The notes: a model not told the origin generated them from the letters alone. Shown: positions 16,532 to 25,063, counted from the stretch's first letter. The stretch is 64,000 nucleotides of DNA from Paenibacillus ginsengihumi DSM 21568 (GCF_000380965.1 NZ_KB905559.1:45801-109800); one strand, 5' to 3'. A program made the numbers and translations.

Positions 16532-17428
16532 CTAATGGTCATTTGCTAATATCATGCGTTTGATCTCTGCCAAGCTTTCCGTTATATTGTACTGCGGCGA
16601 CCAGCCGAGCACGTCCCGGGCTTTGCTGATATCCATGTGGTAGGTCATCGCATCTTCCTTAGCCTGCTCCTCGAAGACGAGATTGCCTTGATTATGGAAG
16701 GCGTCATTGACCGCTTCCGCAAGCGCGACATAAGAGATAGGCTGCTTCATGCCGATATTGAAGGCGCCTGTGACATCAGCTTGTTGCACCGCCTTGCGAA
16801 TCGCATGAACAGCGTCTTTGACATAGAGGTACTGTCGCGATCCCGTCCCACGGCCGAAAATACGAATGGCTTCATGACGGGACGCCCGGTTCACAAAAAT
16901 CCCGAACGCCCGGCTCACATGCTCTCCAACGCCGATAATCGGCGGCATTCTTAACGTCTTGATCGCCATCCCGTACCTGGCGTTATAATATTCCGCCAGC
17001 ATCTCCACCGCCGCCTTGGAGTAGCCGTACAGCGTGCCCGGCTTCATGGGCTGGTCTTCTTTCCAGGGGAGCCGGTCAAAATCGGAATACACCGTGATCG
17101 ATGAGATGATGACGATATTGCGGATCTGATTGCGGCGGCATGCCTCGAGCAAATTGGACGTCATCGTAACATTCGGCAAATACGTCTCCAAACGGTCCGG
17201 CCCTGTGCGGACAGCCGCCATATGGATGAGCGCATCGGCGCCTTCCGTCAGGGGCAGCAAACTGTCCAGCGAGTAGTCGGTATATCGATAGCTGTACTCC
17301 GTGGCGCCAACCGCATATTTGTCGATGCCCTTTCGCTGGCCCAGCACCGCATACTTGTCTTTGTCCGTGTTCATGGCAAGCAACCACTGCCCTATAAACC
17401 CTGTCGCACCCGTGATGACAATGTTCAT
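16532..17428 (-). CDS. NAD-dependent sugar epimerase/dehydratase
   Basis: The 298-aa extended short-chain dehydrogenase begins MNIVITGATGFIGQWLLA with the GxxGxxG NAD motif, and has IISSITVYSD and the catalytic YGYSKAAVEM (YxxxK). A C-terminal substrate region includes GSRQYLYVKDAVHAI. It could be a 4-epimerase or 4-reductase acting on a nucleotide sugar or on the lipid-linked sugar. It lies between the ATP-grasp gene and the initiating transferase. The ATG follows GGAG. Confidence 0.88.
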   Translation of the reverse strand: MNIVITGATGFIGQWLLAMNTDKDKYAVLGQRKGIDKYAVGATEYSYRYTDYSLDSLLPLTEGADALIHMAAVRTGPDRLETYLPNVTMTSNLLEACRRNQIRNIVIISSITVYSDFDRLPWKEDQPMKPGTLYGYSKAAVEMLAEYYNARYGMAIKTLRMPPIIGVGEHVSRAFGIFVNRASRHEAIRIFGRGTGSRQYLYVKDAVHAIRKAVQQADVTGAFNIGMKQPISYVALAEAVNDAFHNQGNLVFEEQAKEDAMTYHMDISKARDVLGWSPQYNITESLAEIKRMILANDH

Positions 17429-17438
17429 TCGAGGCTCC

Positions 17439-18554
17439 TTAGTTGGCGGCTATGAAATAGCCGATTTTTTCATACTGGTTGTTGACCGGCCGTACCTTGG
17501 CGCCATTCTCATAGTACCAATGCTGGCACAAGTGCTCCGGAACGAGAAATTTCTCCTTCTGCACAACGGCATTCGGCAATTCGCAAAAAAATTCAAGCTT
17601 GAATGAGCCTTTGCCGTGAAAGACGGGCGTGACCGGCGATTTCAAGCGGCCGGTCAAATGCTCCAAGGTCAGCTTGAGCAGATTAAACGAAGTGTAGTAG
17701 CTTAGCAGCTTCCACATATGGCAGCCGTCCAGACGCGGGGTCGTCTCGATGATCTTAGGCTCATCGCCCTTCAATTTCATCTGAAAATATAACGGGCCGT
17801 TCTTGATGGACAGCTTCTCGGCTGTGCGGCTTACCAGGCTGAACAGCTGATCCAGCATTCCTTCATGGACTGCTCTGGAGGGAACGACATGCTCGCGCAC
17901 CAGCCCTCCTTCAAACTGCGTCCAGCAATTTCGGTCGGAAGGAATCAGGAAGACGAGCTGCCCATCGATAAAATAAGCGTTGACGGAAATTTCCGGTCCG
18001 TCGATATATTCTTCGATAATCACTTTCCCCGTCCGGGAATAGCTTTTGGACATCGCGAACGTTTCCCGAAATTCATCCTCGTTTTTGATCAGCCGAACTC
18101 CGCGCTGCCCTTGCGAATCGACGGGCTTCATAATGAAAGGATATTCGAGGCGGACCGGCTCATCCGGCTGCTCGAGAATTTGAAATTGAATGTTGCCTGC
18201 AAACGAATTTCCCAGAAAACTTCTTAGCTCATCCTTCCTGTTGCAGATGGTCGCAACTTCGGAGCTGACGAAGTGCGGCAGCCCCAGCTGTTCGCTCACC
18301 CAGGAAGCAACCGGCATCGCCATATCGGAGCCTACCGAATACACCACATCGATCTGATGCTTCTCGACAAATCGAACCACCTGTTCCTTATCGAGAAAAT
18401 TGATCGGCTCGAAATGATCGGCGTATTGGCTGGCCGGGCCATCGTTCGCTTGGGCAATGGCGTAGACCTTGAGGCCCATCTCCTTGCAGGCAAGCACGGC
18501 ATCGCCCTGTACGGCCGCTACTCCCAGTATTAATATTTTCTGTTTCTCAGCCAT
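17439..18554 (-). CDS. ATP-grasp ligase of the EPS amino-sugar branch
   Basis: ATG 18554 (MAEKQKILILGVAAVQGDAV) follows GGAGAGGG. The 371-aa protein has the three-part ATP-grasp fold: an N-terminal PurK/CarB-like domain, the ATP-binding region YPFIMKPVDSQGQRGVRLIK and KVIIEEYIDGPEISVNAYFI, and the metal-binding QMKLKGDEPKIIETTPRLDG. Such enzymes join a carboxylate to an amine using ATP. Placed between an aminotransferase/acyltransferase pair and the sugar epimerase, it may attach an amino acid or other acyl group to an amino sugar; this is inference. Confidence 0.85.
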   Translation of the reverse strand: MAEKQKILILGVAAVQGDAVLACKEMGLKVYAIAQANDGPASQYADHFEPINFLDKEQVVRFVEKHQIDVVYSVGSDMAMPVASWVSEQLGLPHFVSSEVATICNRKDELRSFLGNSFAGNIQFQILEQPDEPVRLEYPFIMKPVDSQGQRGVRLIKNEDEFRETFAMSKSYSRTGKVIIEEYIDGPEISVNAYFIDGQLVFLIPSDRNCWTQFEGGLVREHVVPSRAVHEGMLDQLFSLVSRTAEKLSIKNGPLYFQMKLKGDEPKIIETTPRLDGCHMWKLLSYYTSFNLLKLTLEHLTGRLKSPVTPVFHGKGSFKLEFFCELPNAVVQKEKFLVPEHLCQHWYYENGAKVRPVNNQYEKIGYFIAAN

Positions 18555-18556
18555 CG

Positions 18557-19324
18557 CTACCCTCTCCAATGTGCACATATTTCTTTTAGCTTCTGTATCG
18601 TGTTATGGTCCGGCGATGATGCAAACAAGCTGTAATGCTCAGCCAACAGCTGATCGGGAAAGTCCCACCACTTCAGCTCCAATAACGATTCGATCAGCTG
18701 ATCGTCAAAACGGTACTTGACGACTTTAGCCGGCACGCCTGCCACGATCGCGTAAGGAGGCACATCCTTCGTCACGACCGCGTTGGCGCCGATGACAGCG
18801 CCGTCGCCGACCGTAACCCCTCTGAGCAAGGTCACATTCGCGCCAATCCAAACATCGCTGCCGATGATGCACGGCTGCCGGAAGCGGTCGTAGCTCGCTT
18901 CGTCGTCCGGTCTGATGTCATCGACGCTGCTGTACAGAAAGGAGTGGTTCGTAAGCCGGGTGTAATCATGCTCGGCCGGGCCAATCGTCACGCCCCACGA
19001 TATGGAAGTGAACTTTCCGATATTCGTATGCATGATCACCGTGTCCTGCCCGGTATACGAATGCTCTCCCATCTCCGTATGATAGATATGGCAAAACCGC
19101 CCTACCCTCGAATAGTTTTTGAGCCGCGAATGATCGATCTTGGCTCCTTCGGCAGCAATCCCTTTATAGCCGATATGGCTGTTTCGGACCCATGCCTGCT
19201 TGTATATTCGCGCTTCGTCTTCAATGGTGGAGGAATGTACTCTTGACTGTACGTCGAAGAAGCAGCGATTTCCCGTATCGGAATCGATAATCTCGGGAGC
19301 GAGCCCCGGCTCGATCGTCTTCAA
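18557..19324 (-). CDS. hexapeptide-repeat acyltransferase (CatB/LbetaH type)
   Basis: The protein carries left-handed beta-helix hexapeptide repeats ([60 protein letters not shown]) and the acetyl-CoA motif [17 protein letters not shown] of xenobiotic/virginiamycin-type acetyltransferases. I prefer the TTG at 19324 because GGGAG lies about 11 bp before it. An ATG at 19354 directly after the previous stop has no ribosome site but would add 10 residues. It probably acetylates the amino sugar made by the adjacent aminotransferase, as PglD does, or O-acetylates the EPS. Confidence 0.85.
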   Translation of the reverse strand: MKTIEPGLAPEIIDSDTGNRCFFDVQSRVHSSTIEDEARIYKQAWVRNSHIGYKGIAAEGAKIDHSRLKNYSRVGRFCHIYHTEMGEHSYTGQDTVIMHTNIGKFTSISWGVTIGPAEHDYTRLTNHSFLYSSVDDIRPDDEASYDRFRQPCIIGSDVWIGANVTLLRGVTVGDGAVIGANAVVTKDVPPYAIVAGVPAKVVKYRFDDQLIESLLELKWWDFPDQLLAEHYSLFASSPDHNTIQKLKEICAHWRG

Positions 19325-19354
19325 CTTTATGAACACTCCCTTCTGATGTACCAT

Positions 19355-20536
19355 TTATTTGCCGAATTTGTGAACGATATCTTGCACCGACGAAATGACG
19401 TAGTCGACATCATCATCTGTCATAGACGGGTAAAGCGGCAAGGAAACGATATTTTCAAACCAGGCTTCCGCGTTCGGAAAATCCCCCTTTTTATAACCGA
19501 ATTTTTTGCTGTAGGCCGTCATGAGGTGAACCGGAATAAAATGAACGCTGGTGCCTACATTGCGCTCCTTTAGCTCCTCGATCAGCTGATCCCTGTCTAT
19601 ACGCAGCTCTGCCGGATTCACGCGCAATACATACAGATGCCAGCTATGGGTTGTCGTGCCTTCGGAAACGGTCGGCACCTTCACTGCCGCAAGCTCGCTG
19701 AAAGCGCGGTTATACCGGTCGGCAATCTGGGCGCGTCGCTGCTGCATCTCTTCGAGCCGGTCTAGCTGAATCAAGCCGAGGGAGGCCTGGATATCAAACA
19801 TATTGTATTTATAGCCCGGCTCTTCGATATCGTATTTCCACGATCCGCCCTTGGCATAACGATTCCAGGCATTGCGGCTCATGCCATGGGTAATCAGCAC
19901 TCTGGCCCGGTTGGCGATTTCTTCATTATTGGTCACCAGCATGCCGCCTTCGCCGGTGCTGAGATTCTTGGTGGCATAGAAGCTGTAAGAGACGGCGCCC
20001 TTAGGATTGTCGCCGATCATCCGCCCTTTATATCGCGTATAAATCGCGTGTGCGGCATCTTCCGATACGAATAAACCGTGTTTGTCCGCTATCTCATAAA
20101 TGGCATCCAGGTCGCACGAGTGCCCGGAATAATGTACGGGAATGATCGCTTTCGTCCGCGGAGTCACCTTCTTCGCGATTTCATCCGGATCGATGCAGCC
20201 TGTCTCCGGATCGATGTCGGCAAAAACCGGCACCGCTCCGACATGAATAATGGTATTGGCCGATGCCGCAAATGTCATCGGGGTGGTGATCACCTCGTCG
20301 CCCGGGCCGATATTCGCGGATAACAGCGCAATATGCAGGGCAGCGGTGCAAGAATTCATGGCCACGGCATGCTCGGCCCCTACATACTCGGCGAATTTCT
20401 TTTCAAACTCGATCGTTCGCGGGCCTTTGGCTAACCATCCGGATTTCAGCGACTGGACGACTTCATTCACTTCCTCATCCGTAATGTCAGGCAAGCAATA
20501 GGGCAAGAAGGCTTCTCTTATTTCGGTTGTTAACAT
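19355..20536 (-). CDS. DegT/DnrJ/EryC1/StrS-family sugar aminotransferase
   Basis: The 393-aa PLP enzyme has IAKKVTPRTKAIIPVHYSGH, the lysine-bearing YSFYATKNLSTGEGGMLV (PLP Lys near residue 187) and the C-terminal SVHFIPVHLMTAYSKKFGYK segment typical of sugar 4-aminotransferases. It would aminate the UDP-4-keto-6-deoxy sugar made by the membrane dehydratase upstream. ATG 20536 follows AGGAGAGG. Between this gene and the dehydratase lies a structured RNA region with a terminator at 20575-20630, so its expression and that of all following EPS genes must pass that point. Confidence 0.94.
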   Translation of the reverse strand: MLTTEIREAFLPYCLPDITDEEVNEVVQSLKSGWLAKGPRTIEFEKKFAEYVGAEHAVAMNSCTAALHIALLSANIGPGDEVITTPMTFAASANTIIHVGAVPVFADIDPETGCIDPDEIAKKVTPRTKAIIPVHYSGHSCDLDAIYEIADKHGLFVSEDAAHAIYTRYKGRMIGDNPKGAVSYSFYATKNLSTGEGGMLVTNNEEIANRARVLITHGMSRNAWNRYAKGGSWKYDIEEPGYKYNMFDIQASLGLIQLDRLEEMQQRRAQIADRYNRAFSELAAVKVPTVSEGTTTHSWHLYVLRVNPAELRIDRDQLIEELKERNVGTSVHFIPVHLMTAYSKKFGYKKGDFPNAEAWFENIVSLPLYPSMTDDDVDYVISSVQDIVHKFGK

Positions 20537-20574
20537 CGTTATCCTCTCCTAAGTTTAGCCATGAGTTCATTTCA

Positions 20575-20630
20575 AATTTTAAAAAGAAGAAACTATCCAT
20601 ACCTGTCCATACACATAGTTTCTCCTTCTT
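20575..20630 (-). terminator. strong intrinsic terminator within the EPS operon
   Basis: Read leftward, AAGAAGGAGAAACTAT (20615-20630) pairs with ATAGTTTCTTCTTTTT over about 15 bp with two G-U pairs, enclosing a loop of about 18 nt, and the 3' arm itself supplies the U-rich tail. It ends about 40 bp before the aminotransferase start codon. Confidence 0.8.
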
Positions 20631-20978
20631 AATCTTCGAAACGAAGATCGGCAGCGGCCGTCCCCTTCGGTAGCGAGCCTTCGCAGGCGGACAAGGACTT
20701 CGCCGAATCCTCAGGATATCTCGGGCATTTAACCCATCCTCACATCACACCCTTGACGATGAACGTCTAAGCCTGCAGCGCAGACCACAGCATGACCGAG
20801 TGCCTACAGTGATAAAGGTGCAGTAGACATTACCTGAAGGCCGAACGGAGTTGCCTGCTCCCTCGCCTTCGCTTGTGTCGTGAATGATGCGATTGGGGCA
20901 GCCGTTTATCGCACTAAGCTACGGCATGCCGTTCACAAAAATGCAATAATTCTTATGCATTTAATCAACATTATAATT
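20631..20978 (-). ncRNA. structured RNA region before the operon-internal terminator (EAR-like by position)
   Basis: About 350 nt between the dehydratase stop and the terminator hold no ORF but several clear helices on the transcribed strand. These include GAAGGC...GCCTTC enclosing GGAG...CTCC, TGCGAT...ATCGCA inside GTGAA...TTCAC, GACG-TTCAT-CGTC, ATCC-TGA-GGAT and GGG-TTAAAT-GCCC. In Bacillus an antiterminating RNA (EAR) sits early in the eps operon. Here the position is comparable, one gene later. I cannot match the EAR consensus from memory, so it may be EAR, a riboswitch or a new element. Confidence 0.55.
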
Positions 20979-22829
20979 TTAGACGGTCACTAATTCCTTC
21001 TGATCCTGCTTATTGCTGCTTTGAAACGTAGGAACGATATGCTTCAGCAGAGCGCGGATCGGCTCCTGGCCTTGTGTGAGCACCTTCTCCAGCTTCTTCA
21101 TCTCGAAGTCGAGCTCGGTCCGGTCCATGATGACCGGATGGCCGATGAAGATCCGGTTATGCTTCGTCGAGCCCAGGCCTTCCTCGCTTGTCAGCAGTTC
21201 TTCGTACAATTTCTCACCGGGACGCATGCCCGTGAACTGAATCTGAATGTCGACGTTCGGCTCGAAGCCGGACAAGCGGATAAGGTCCGTGGCCAAGTCG
21301 ACGATTTTCACCGGTTCGCCCATATCGAGGACGAACACTTCCCCGCCTTCCGCGAAGGCGCCTGCCTGAATCACCAATTGCACGGCTTCCGGTATCGTCA
21401 TGAAGTAGCGAATCATCTCCGGATGTGTCACCGTAACCGGGCCGCCCATCGCGATCTGCTGCTTGAAGTGCGGAATGACGCTGCCCCGGCTGCCCAGCAC
21501 GTTGCCGAAGCGGACGGCGGCGAATTTGGTCTCGCTCTGGTTGTTCAGCGCCTGCACGTACATTTCGGCGATCCGCTTCGTAGTGCCCATGACGCTCGTC
21601 GGGTTGACGGCTTTGTCCGTCGATATCATGACGAACCGCTCCGTCCCGTATTTGTCTGCGCAATCGGCGACGTTTTTCGTTCCGAAGACGTTATTTTTGA
21701 CCGCTTCTGCGGGATTGCGCTCCATCAGAGGCACATGCTTATGGGCGGCCGCATGGAAGACAACATCCGGGCGATAGGTTTTGAAGACGTCGTCCATGCG
21801 CTCCCTGTCCTGCACGTCGGCAATGATCGTTTCCAGGACGGCGCCGGGGAACGTTCTCCGCAGCTCCATCTCGATCGCGTAGATGCTGTTCTCGCCGTGA
21901 CCCAGAAGCAGCAGCCGGGAAGGGCGGAACGGCAGCACCTGACGGCACAGCTCGGAGCCGATCGAGCCGCCGGCGCCGGTAACGAGCACCGTCTTGTTTT
22001 CTACATAATTAGCAATTCCTTCCAGATCGACCTTGATCGGGTCCCGGCCGAGCAAATCCTCCACATCGACGTCGCGAATTTCCTTGACGGCGATTTTGCC
22101 GTCAATAAGATCTCCGAGCTTCGGAATCAGCTTCAGCTTGGCGCCTGTGCTTTTGCAAATGTCGATCACCCCGGCGATATCCTTGCGGCTGAGCGAAGGC
22201 ATCGCGATGATGATGTCGTGAATCCCTTTTTCCTTCACAATCTGCGGCACCATCTCCCTCCCCCCGACGACCGTGATGCCCATGATCTGCTTACGGTGCT
22301 TCGTCTTGTCGTCGTCGATGAAGGCAACGGGATACATTTGGGCCCCTTTGTTGTACTTCAATTCCTTGGCGATCATCGTCCCGCAGTCTCCGGCCCCGAT
22401 AATCAGCGCCTTGCGCTTGTTGGTCGGGATTCGGTACATCCGGTCGCGATAAACGCGCCACACGAACCGAACTCCGCCCATCAACAGAAGGATGGTCTCA
22501 TACGCTCTCAGCACGATCGACAGCGGAACGCTCCGGCCTGTCAGCAGCCCGGCAACCGCCGTAGCCGCAAGGCAAGTGATGAAGACAGCCGCCAATATCG
22601 CCACCAGCTCGCCAATGCTGGCATACTGCCATACCCTCTGATACAGCTTGAAATAACCGGCCGTCAGCAGGCATACGGCGATCGAACATAAGCCGTAGAT
22701 CATGCATTGCTTGTAGTAAAGCGGAGGCACATTGCCGCCAAAGCGCAACAGGTAGGAGGAATAAATGCTTATCCATACGATCAGCACATCAATCGCAACC
22801 AGTATTGCCGTTCTTTGTTTACTGCTCAT
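20979..22829 (-). CDS. membrane UDP-sugar 4,6-dehydratase (CapD/EpsC/PglF type)
   Basis: The 616-aa protein has four to five N-terminal membrane helices (residues about 8-125), then a first nucleotide-binding fold (ALIIGAGDCGTMIAKELKYN) and a second, catalytic SDR domain (VLVTGAGGSIGSELCRQVLP). The active-site segment ISTDKAVNPTSVMGTTKRIA has Met where classical SDRs have Tyr, as in CapD/FlaA1-type dehydratases. It would convert UDP-GlcNAc to a 4-keto-6-deoxy sugar for the aminotransferase. It is the third gene of the EPS transcript. Confidence 0.95.
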   Translation of the reverse strand: MSSKQRTAILVAIDVLIVWISIYSSYLLRFGGNVPPLYYKQCMIYGLCSIAVCLLTAGYFKLYQRVWQYASIGELVAILAAVFITCLAATAVAGLLTGRSVPLSIVLRAYETILLLMGGVRFVWRVYRDRMYRIPTNKRKALIIGAGDCGTMIAKELKYNKGAQMYPVAFIDDDKTKHRKQIMGITVVGGREMVPQIVKEKGIHDIIIAMPSLSRKDIAGVIDICKSTGAKLKLIPKLGDLIDGKIAVKEIRDVDVEDLLGRDPIKVDLEGIANYVENKTVLVTGAGGSIGSELCRQVLPFRPSRLLLLGHGENSIYAIEMELRRTFPGAVLETIIADVQDRERMDDVFKTYRPDVVFHAAAHKHVPLMERNPAEAVKNNVFGTKNVADCADKYGTERFVMISTDKAVNPTSVMGTTKRIAEMYVQALNNQSETKFAAVRFGNVLGSRGSVIPHFKQQIAMGGPVTVTHPEMIRYFMTIPEAVQLVIQAGAFAEGGEVFVLDMGEPVKIVDLATDLIRLSGFEPNVDIQIQFTGMRPGEKLYEELLTSEEGLGSTKHNRIFIGHPVIMDRTELDFEMKKLEKVLTQGQEPIRALLKHIVPTFQSSNKQDQKELVTV

Positions 22830-22861
22830 GTCAATCCCCCACTCTAATGCTAACTTTCGGG

Positions 22862-23560
22862 CTATTTCTGTTTCGGTCCATATCCGTAATAGTAATAATA
22901 GGGCGATTCGCTCTTCTTCCGATCCTTGTTATTCAGCACGACGCCGAGCATTCGCGCATTCACCTGCTCCAGCCGGTCCAAAGCCTTGCGGGCCGTATCG
23001 CGCTTCACCTTGCCGCAATTCAGCACGAATACGACGCCGTCCACCTTCGTCGCCAAAATCTGCGAATCGGTTACGGCAAGCGTCGGCGGAGAATCGATCA
23101 GAATCATCTCAAAGCGCGTCTTCAGCTCCTCGATCAGCTGCTCCATCCGTTTGGAGTTCAGCATCTCGGCCGGATTCGGCGGGATCGGCCCGGACGGAAG
23201 CAGATACAGATGGTCGATATGCGTATCGTTCAGGCACTGCTGCAGATCCATCTGTCCAGCCAACAGGTTGGACAGCCCGCTCCGGTTCGATTTGAGAAAA
23301 TAATGGTGCAAGGTCGGCTTTCGCATATCGGCGTCGATCAGTATCGTGCTCTTTCCTTCCTGGGCGAAGGTGACCGCCAGATTGGAGATCGTCGTCGATT
23401 TTCCTTCCGAAGGCTCCGGCGAAGTTACGACAATGCTGCGAATCTGGCTGTCGATCGACGAAAACTGAATGTTCGTGCGAAGCGTCCGGTATGCCTCTGA
23501 CACGAAGGAACGCGGGTTCTCCTCGGTAATCAGCCGGTAATTATTGACCGATGCTCGCAT
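22862..23560 (-). CDS. bacterial tyrosine kinase (CpsD/EpsB family)
   Basis: The protein carries the BY-kinase motifs: Walker A TSPEPSEGKSTTISNLAVTF, Walker A' STILIDADMRKPTLHHYF and Walker B FEMILIDSPPTLAVTDSQIL. It ends in a tyrosine cluster SPYYYYYGYGPKQK, the autophosphorylation tail of the family. I chose ATG 23560 (MRASVNNYRL, 232 aa) because AGGTAGGTG is 9 bp before it; a GTG at 23572 is possible. The gene overlaps the end of the modulator gene, as usual for split Wzc systems in Firmicutes, and controls EPS polymerisation and export with the phosphatase at 28048. Confidence 0.95.
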   Translation of the reverse strand: MRASVNNYRLITEENPRSFVSEAYRTLRTNIQFSSIDSQIRSIVVTSPEPSEGKSTTISNLAVTFAQEGKSTILIDADMRKPTLHHYFLKSNRSGLSNLLAGQMDLQQCLNDTHIDHLYLLPSGPIPPNPAEMLNSKRMEQLIEELKTRFEMILIDSPPTLAVTDSQILATKVDGVVFVLNCGKVKRDTARKALDRLEQVNARMLGVVLNNKDRKKSESPYYYYYGYGPKQK

Positions 23561-24296
23561 ATCTCGTTTCACCTACCTGTGCATTGGGATTATCGGTTCT
23601 CGTCTTCTTGAACTCGTCTTTGTTCATCTTATGAATCGTCACAAGCACCGGCAGCTGAAGCAGCTCTTGCACGTCCGCTTCGCTTTTCACGGTATCGTCC
23701 AAATATTCCAGCAGGAAGGCCAGGCCAATGCCCGCCAGCAGAGCTACGACGAAAGCGATCGCCAGGTTGGTTTCCTTCTTCGGCTTCACCGGAACCGGCT
23801 TCTCCAGCAGCTTCGCTTCGCTCAGAATCATAATATTGTCGACCTTCATGAAGGTCGGAGTAATCTCCTTGAATACTTGCGCCACCGCATTGACGATGCT
23901 GACAGCCCTCGCTTGAGAATGATCTTCCGTGCTGATGGTGATGACCTGGGTATCGTTCACCGAGCTGACATTGATCTTCCGGATAAGCTGTTCGGCCGTC
24001 AACTCAAGTTCAGGATACTTCTCCGCCACCTTATCCATGATTGCCGGGCTCTTGATGATTTCCTTGTATGTATTGATCATGAGGATTTGAGAACGAATCG
24101 CATCGCTGGAGAAATAATTCAAATCCTTGACCGGCGTTGCTCCGTTCACAATAAGCTTCGTGCTGGCCGAATAGACGGGTTGAATGTAAAAGTAACTGAC
24201 CGCTCCGGTAACGATGCAGGATACCAATACAATCGTTACAATCATCCATAATCTTTTCTTGATAATGGCCAAATACTCTTTCAGTTCCAATTCCAT
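23541..24296 (-). CDS. chain-length modulator, Wzz/CpsC/EpsA type
   Basis: The 251-aa protein has an N-terminal helix (MIVTIVLVSCIVTGAVSYFY), an extracytoplasmic Wzz domain, a Pro-rich stretch EKPVPVKPKKETNLA and a second helix (AIAFVVALLAGIGLAFLLEY). The cytoplasmic tail activates the adjoining kinase in such systems. It is the first gene of the EPS transcript; the ATG follows GAGGGGAAC about 50 nt after the inferred transcription start. Confidence 0.94.
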   Translation of the reverse strand: MELELKEYLAIIKKRLWMIVTIVLVSCIVTGAVSYFYIQPVYSASTKLIVNGATPVKDLNYFSSDAIRSQILMINTYKEIIKSPAIMDKVAEKYPELELTAEQLIRKINVSSVNDTQVITISTEDHSQARAVSIVNAVAQVFKEITPTFMKVDNIMILSEAKLLEKPVPVKPKKETNLAIAFVVALLAGIGLAFLLEYLDDTVKSEADVQELLQLPVLVTIHKMNKDEFKKTRTDNPNAQVGETRYASIGQ

Positions 24297-24339
24297 AAGT
24301 TCCCCTCACTTTTCGCGCTTTCCATGATTGTGCTCGAAC

Positions 24340-24354
24340 GATACAATACGTATC
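24340..24354. promoter_or_regulatory. XRE-type operator at the EPS promoter
   Basis: GATACAATACGTATC is a perfect GATAC-N5-GTATC palindrome. On the leftward strand it overlaps the last three bases of the -10 element and covers the transcription start of the EPS operon, a classic repression position. Confidence 0.7.
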
Positions 24355-24360
24355 ATAACA
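24352..24360 (-). promoter_or_regulatory. extended -10 promoter of the EPS operon
   Basis: Read leftward, TGT-TATGAT is a TGn extended -10 with five of six consensus bases. It lies 56 bp before the modulator start codon. No clear -35 hexamer is present. Confidence 0.55.
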
Positions 24361-24445
24361 CGGGCGACTATGGAAATTTAGCCGACTGCAGTCCCATTTT
24401 TTTCCGCTTGTCCCTGGCCGGATACCAAGTGCACACTCCATTCTC

Positions 24446-24452
24446 GTTCTTT
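24446..24452 (+). promoter_or_regulatory. possible SinR box GTTCTTT
   Basis: GTTCTTT matches the heptamer GTTCTYT described for Bacillus SinR and lies about 90 bp upstream of the EPS -10 element. A single heptamer can occur by chance; the presence of a SinR homologue in the same locus raises its interest. Confidence 0.35.
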
Positions 24453-24561
24453 TTAGCGAACATCCGACTTCAAGGCCTTGTGGCACCAAATGTATCATCC
24501 AAGCGGCGATCAATCGTTATGATACGGCATGCGCTGGTCCAGCGAATCGTTCATGGATGCC

Positions 24562-24726
24562 TTATTTCATGAAGTACATTTGTTTAGGAGCGGGATACGG
24601 GGAGGAACCTTGAATCAGCAAAGCGATTCCACTGTGCGTCCAGCGATCTTCGCGAATACCCAGTTCGTTTAAAATCTTGCGGACATCCAGCGGTTTGTTC
24701 CCTTGATTCGGATCATGGCCGTTCAT
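24562..24726 (-). CDS. small protein, 54 aa, under an operator-embedded promoter
   Basis: ATG 24726 follows AGGAGAAGGAG with 8-bp spacing; a second ATG one codon earlier is possible. The product begins MNGHDPNQGNKPLDVRKILN and continues ELGIREDRWTHSGIALLIQG, a soluble mixed-charge protein. Its promoter (24804-24832) has consensus TTGACA and an XRE operator filling the spacer exactly. It lies immediately upstream of the EPS operon on the same strand. The size and setting recall SinI/SlrA-type antirepressors, but the sequence does not show their signature. Function unknown. Confidence 0.65.
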   Translation of the reverse strand: MNGHDPNQGNKPLDVRKILNELGIREDRWTHSGIALLIQGSSPYPAPKQMYFMK

Positions 24727-24803
24727 CATTAACGCTCCTTCTCCTAAATAAATTTTTAGAAACATCCAATTGCGAACCATCATGCAACGGCGGCTCACAT
24801 ATC

Positions 24804-24832
24804 ACTTTATGATACATTATGTATCTTGTCAA
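24804..24832 (-). promoter_or_regulatory. promoter with XRE operator in the spacer
   Basis: Read leftward: TTGACA (24827-24832), 17-bp spacer containing GATACATAATGTATC (24811-24825), and TAAAGT (24804-24809). The operator occupies the spacer with one base free on each side, so a bound repressor would exclude RNA polymerase. Confidence 0.75.
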
Positions 24833-25029
24833 ACGCTGATTATATCGATTTATGTAATAATATGTCGAATATAGAAAAAATGAATCATATTTCTCAAATA
24901 AAAATTTTCAAAACTTTGAAGCGCTTACACCAATTTTTGGATGCCGCAACTCCGCCTGCGACTCTATGACTACATTTAGGACCCTATATTCGCGTATGTA
25001 CGAACAAGGCCGCGCAGACCCTTTTTTTT

Positions 25030-25062
25030 CATACAAAAGCACCCTTGACGGGTGCTTTTGCG
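25030..25062 (-). terminator. intrinsic terminator of the SGNH-like gene
   Basis: AAAAGCACCC and GGGTGCTTTT form a perfect 10-bp stem with a TTGAC/GTCAA loop directly after the stop codon at 25064, ending in TTTTG. Confidence 0.85.
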
Positions 25063-25063
25063 C

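Noticed and set aside
20631..20978. RNase P RNA, tmRNA or 6S RNA as the identity of the EPS-internal RNA
   Set aside because: Conserved cores such as GAGGAAAGTCC of RNase P are absent, and position inside an EPS transcript does not fit these housekeeping RNAs.
21021..22691. Rightward open frame of 556 codons opposite the membrane dehydratase
   Set aside because: The opposite strand encodes a complete CapD/EpsC-type enzyme; this frame lacks family motifs and a ribosome site.
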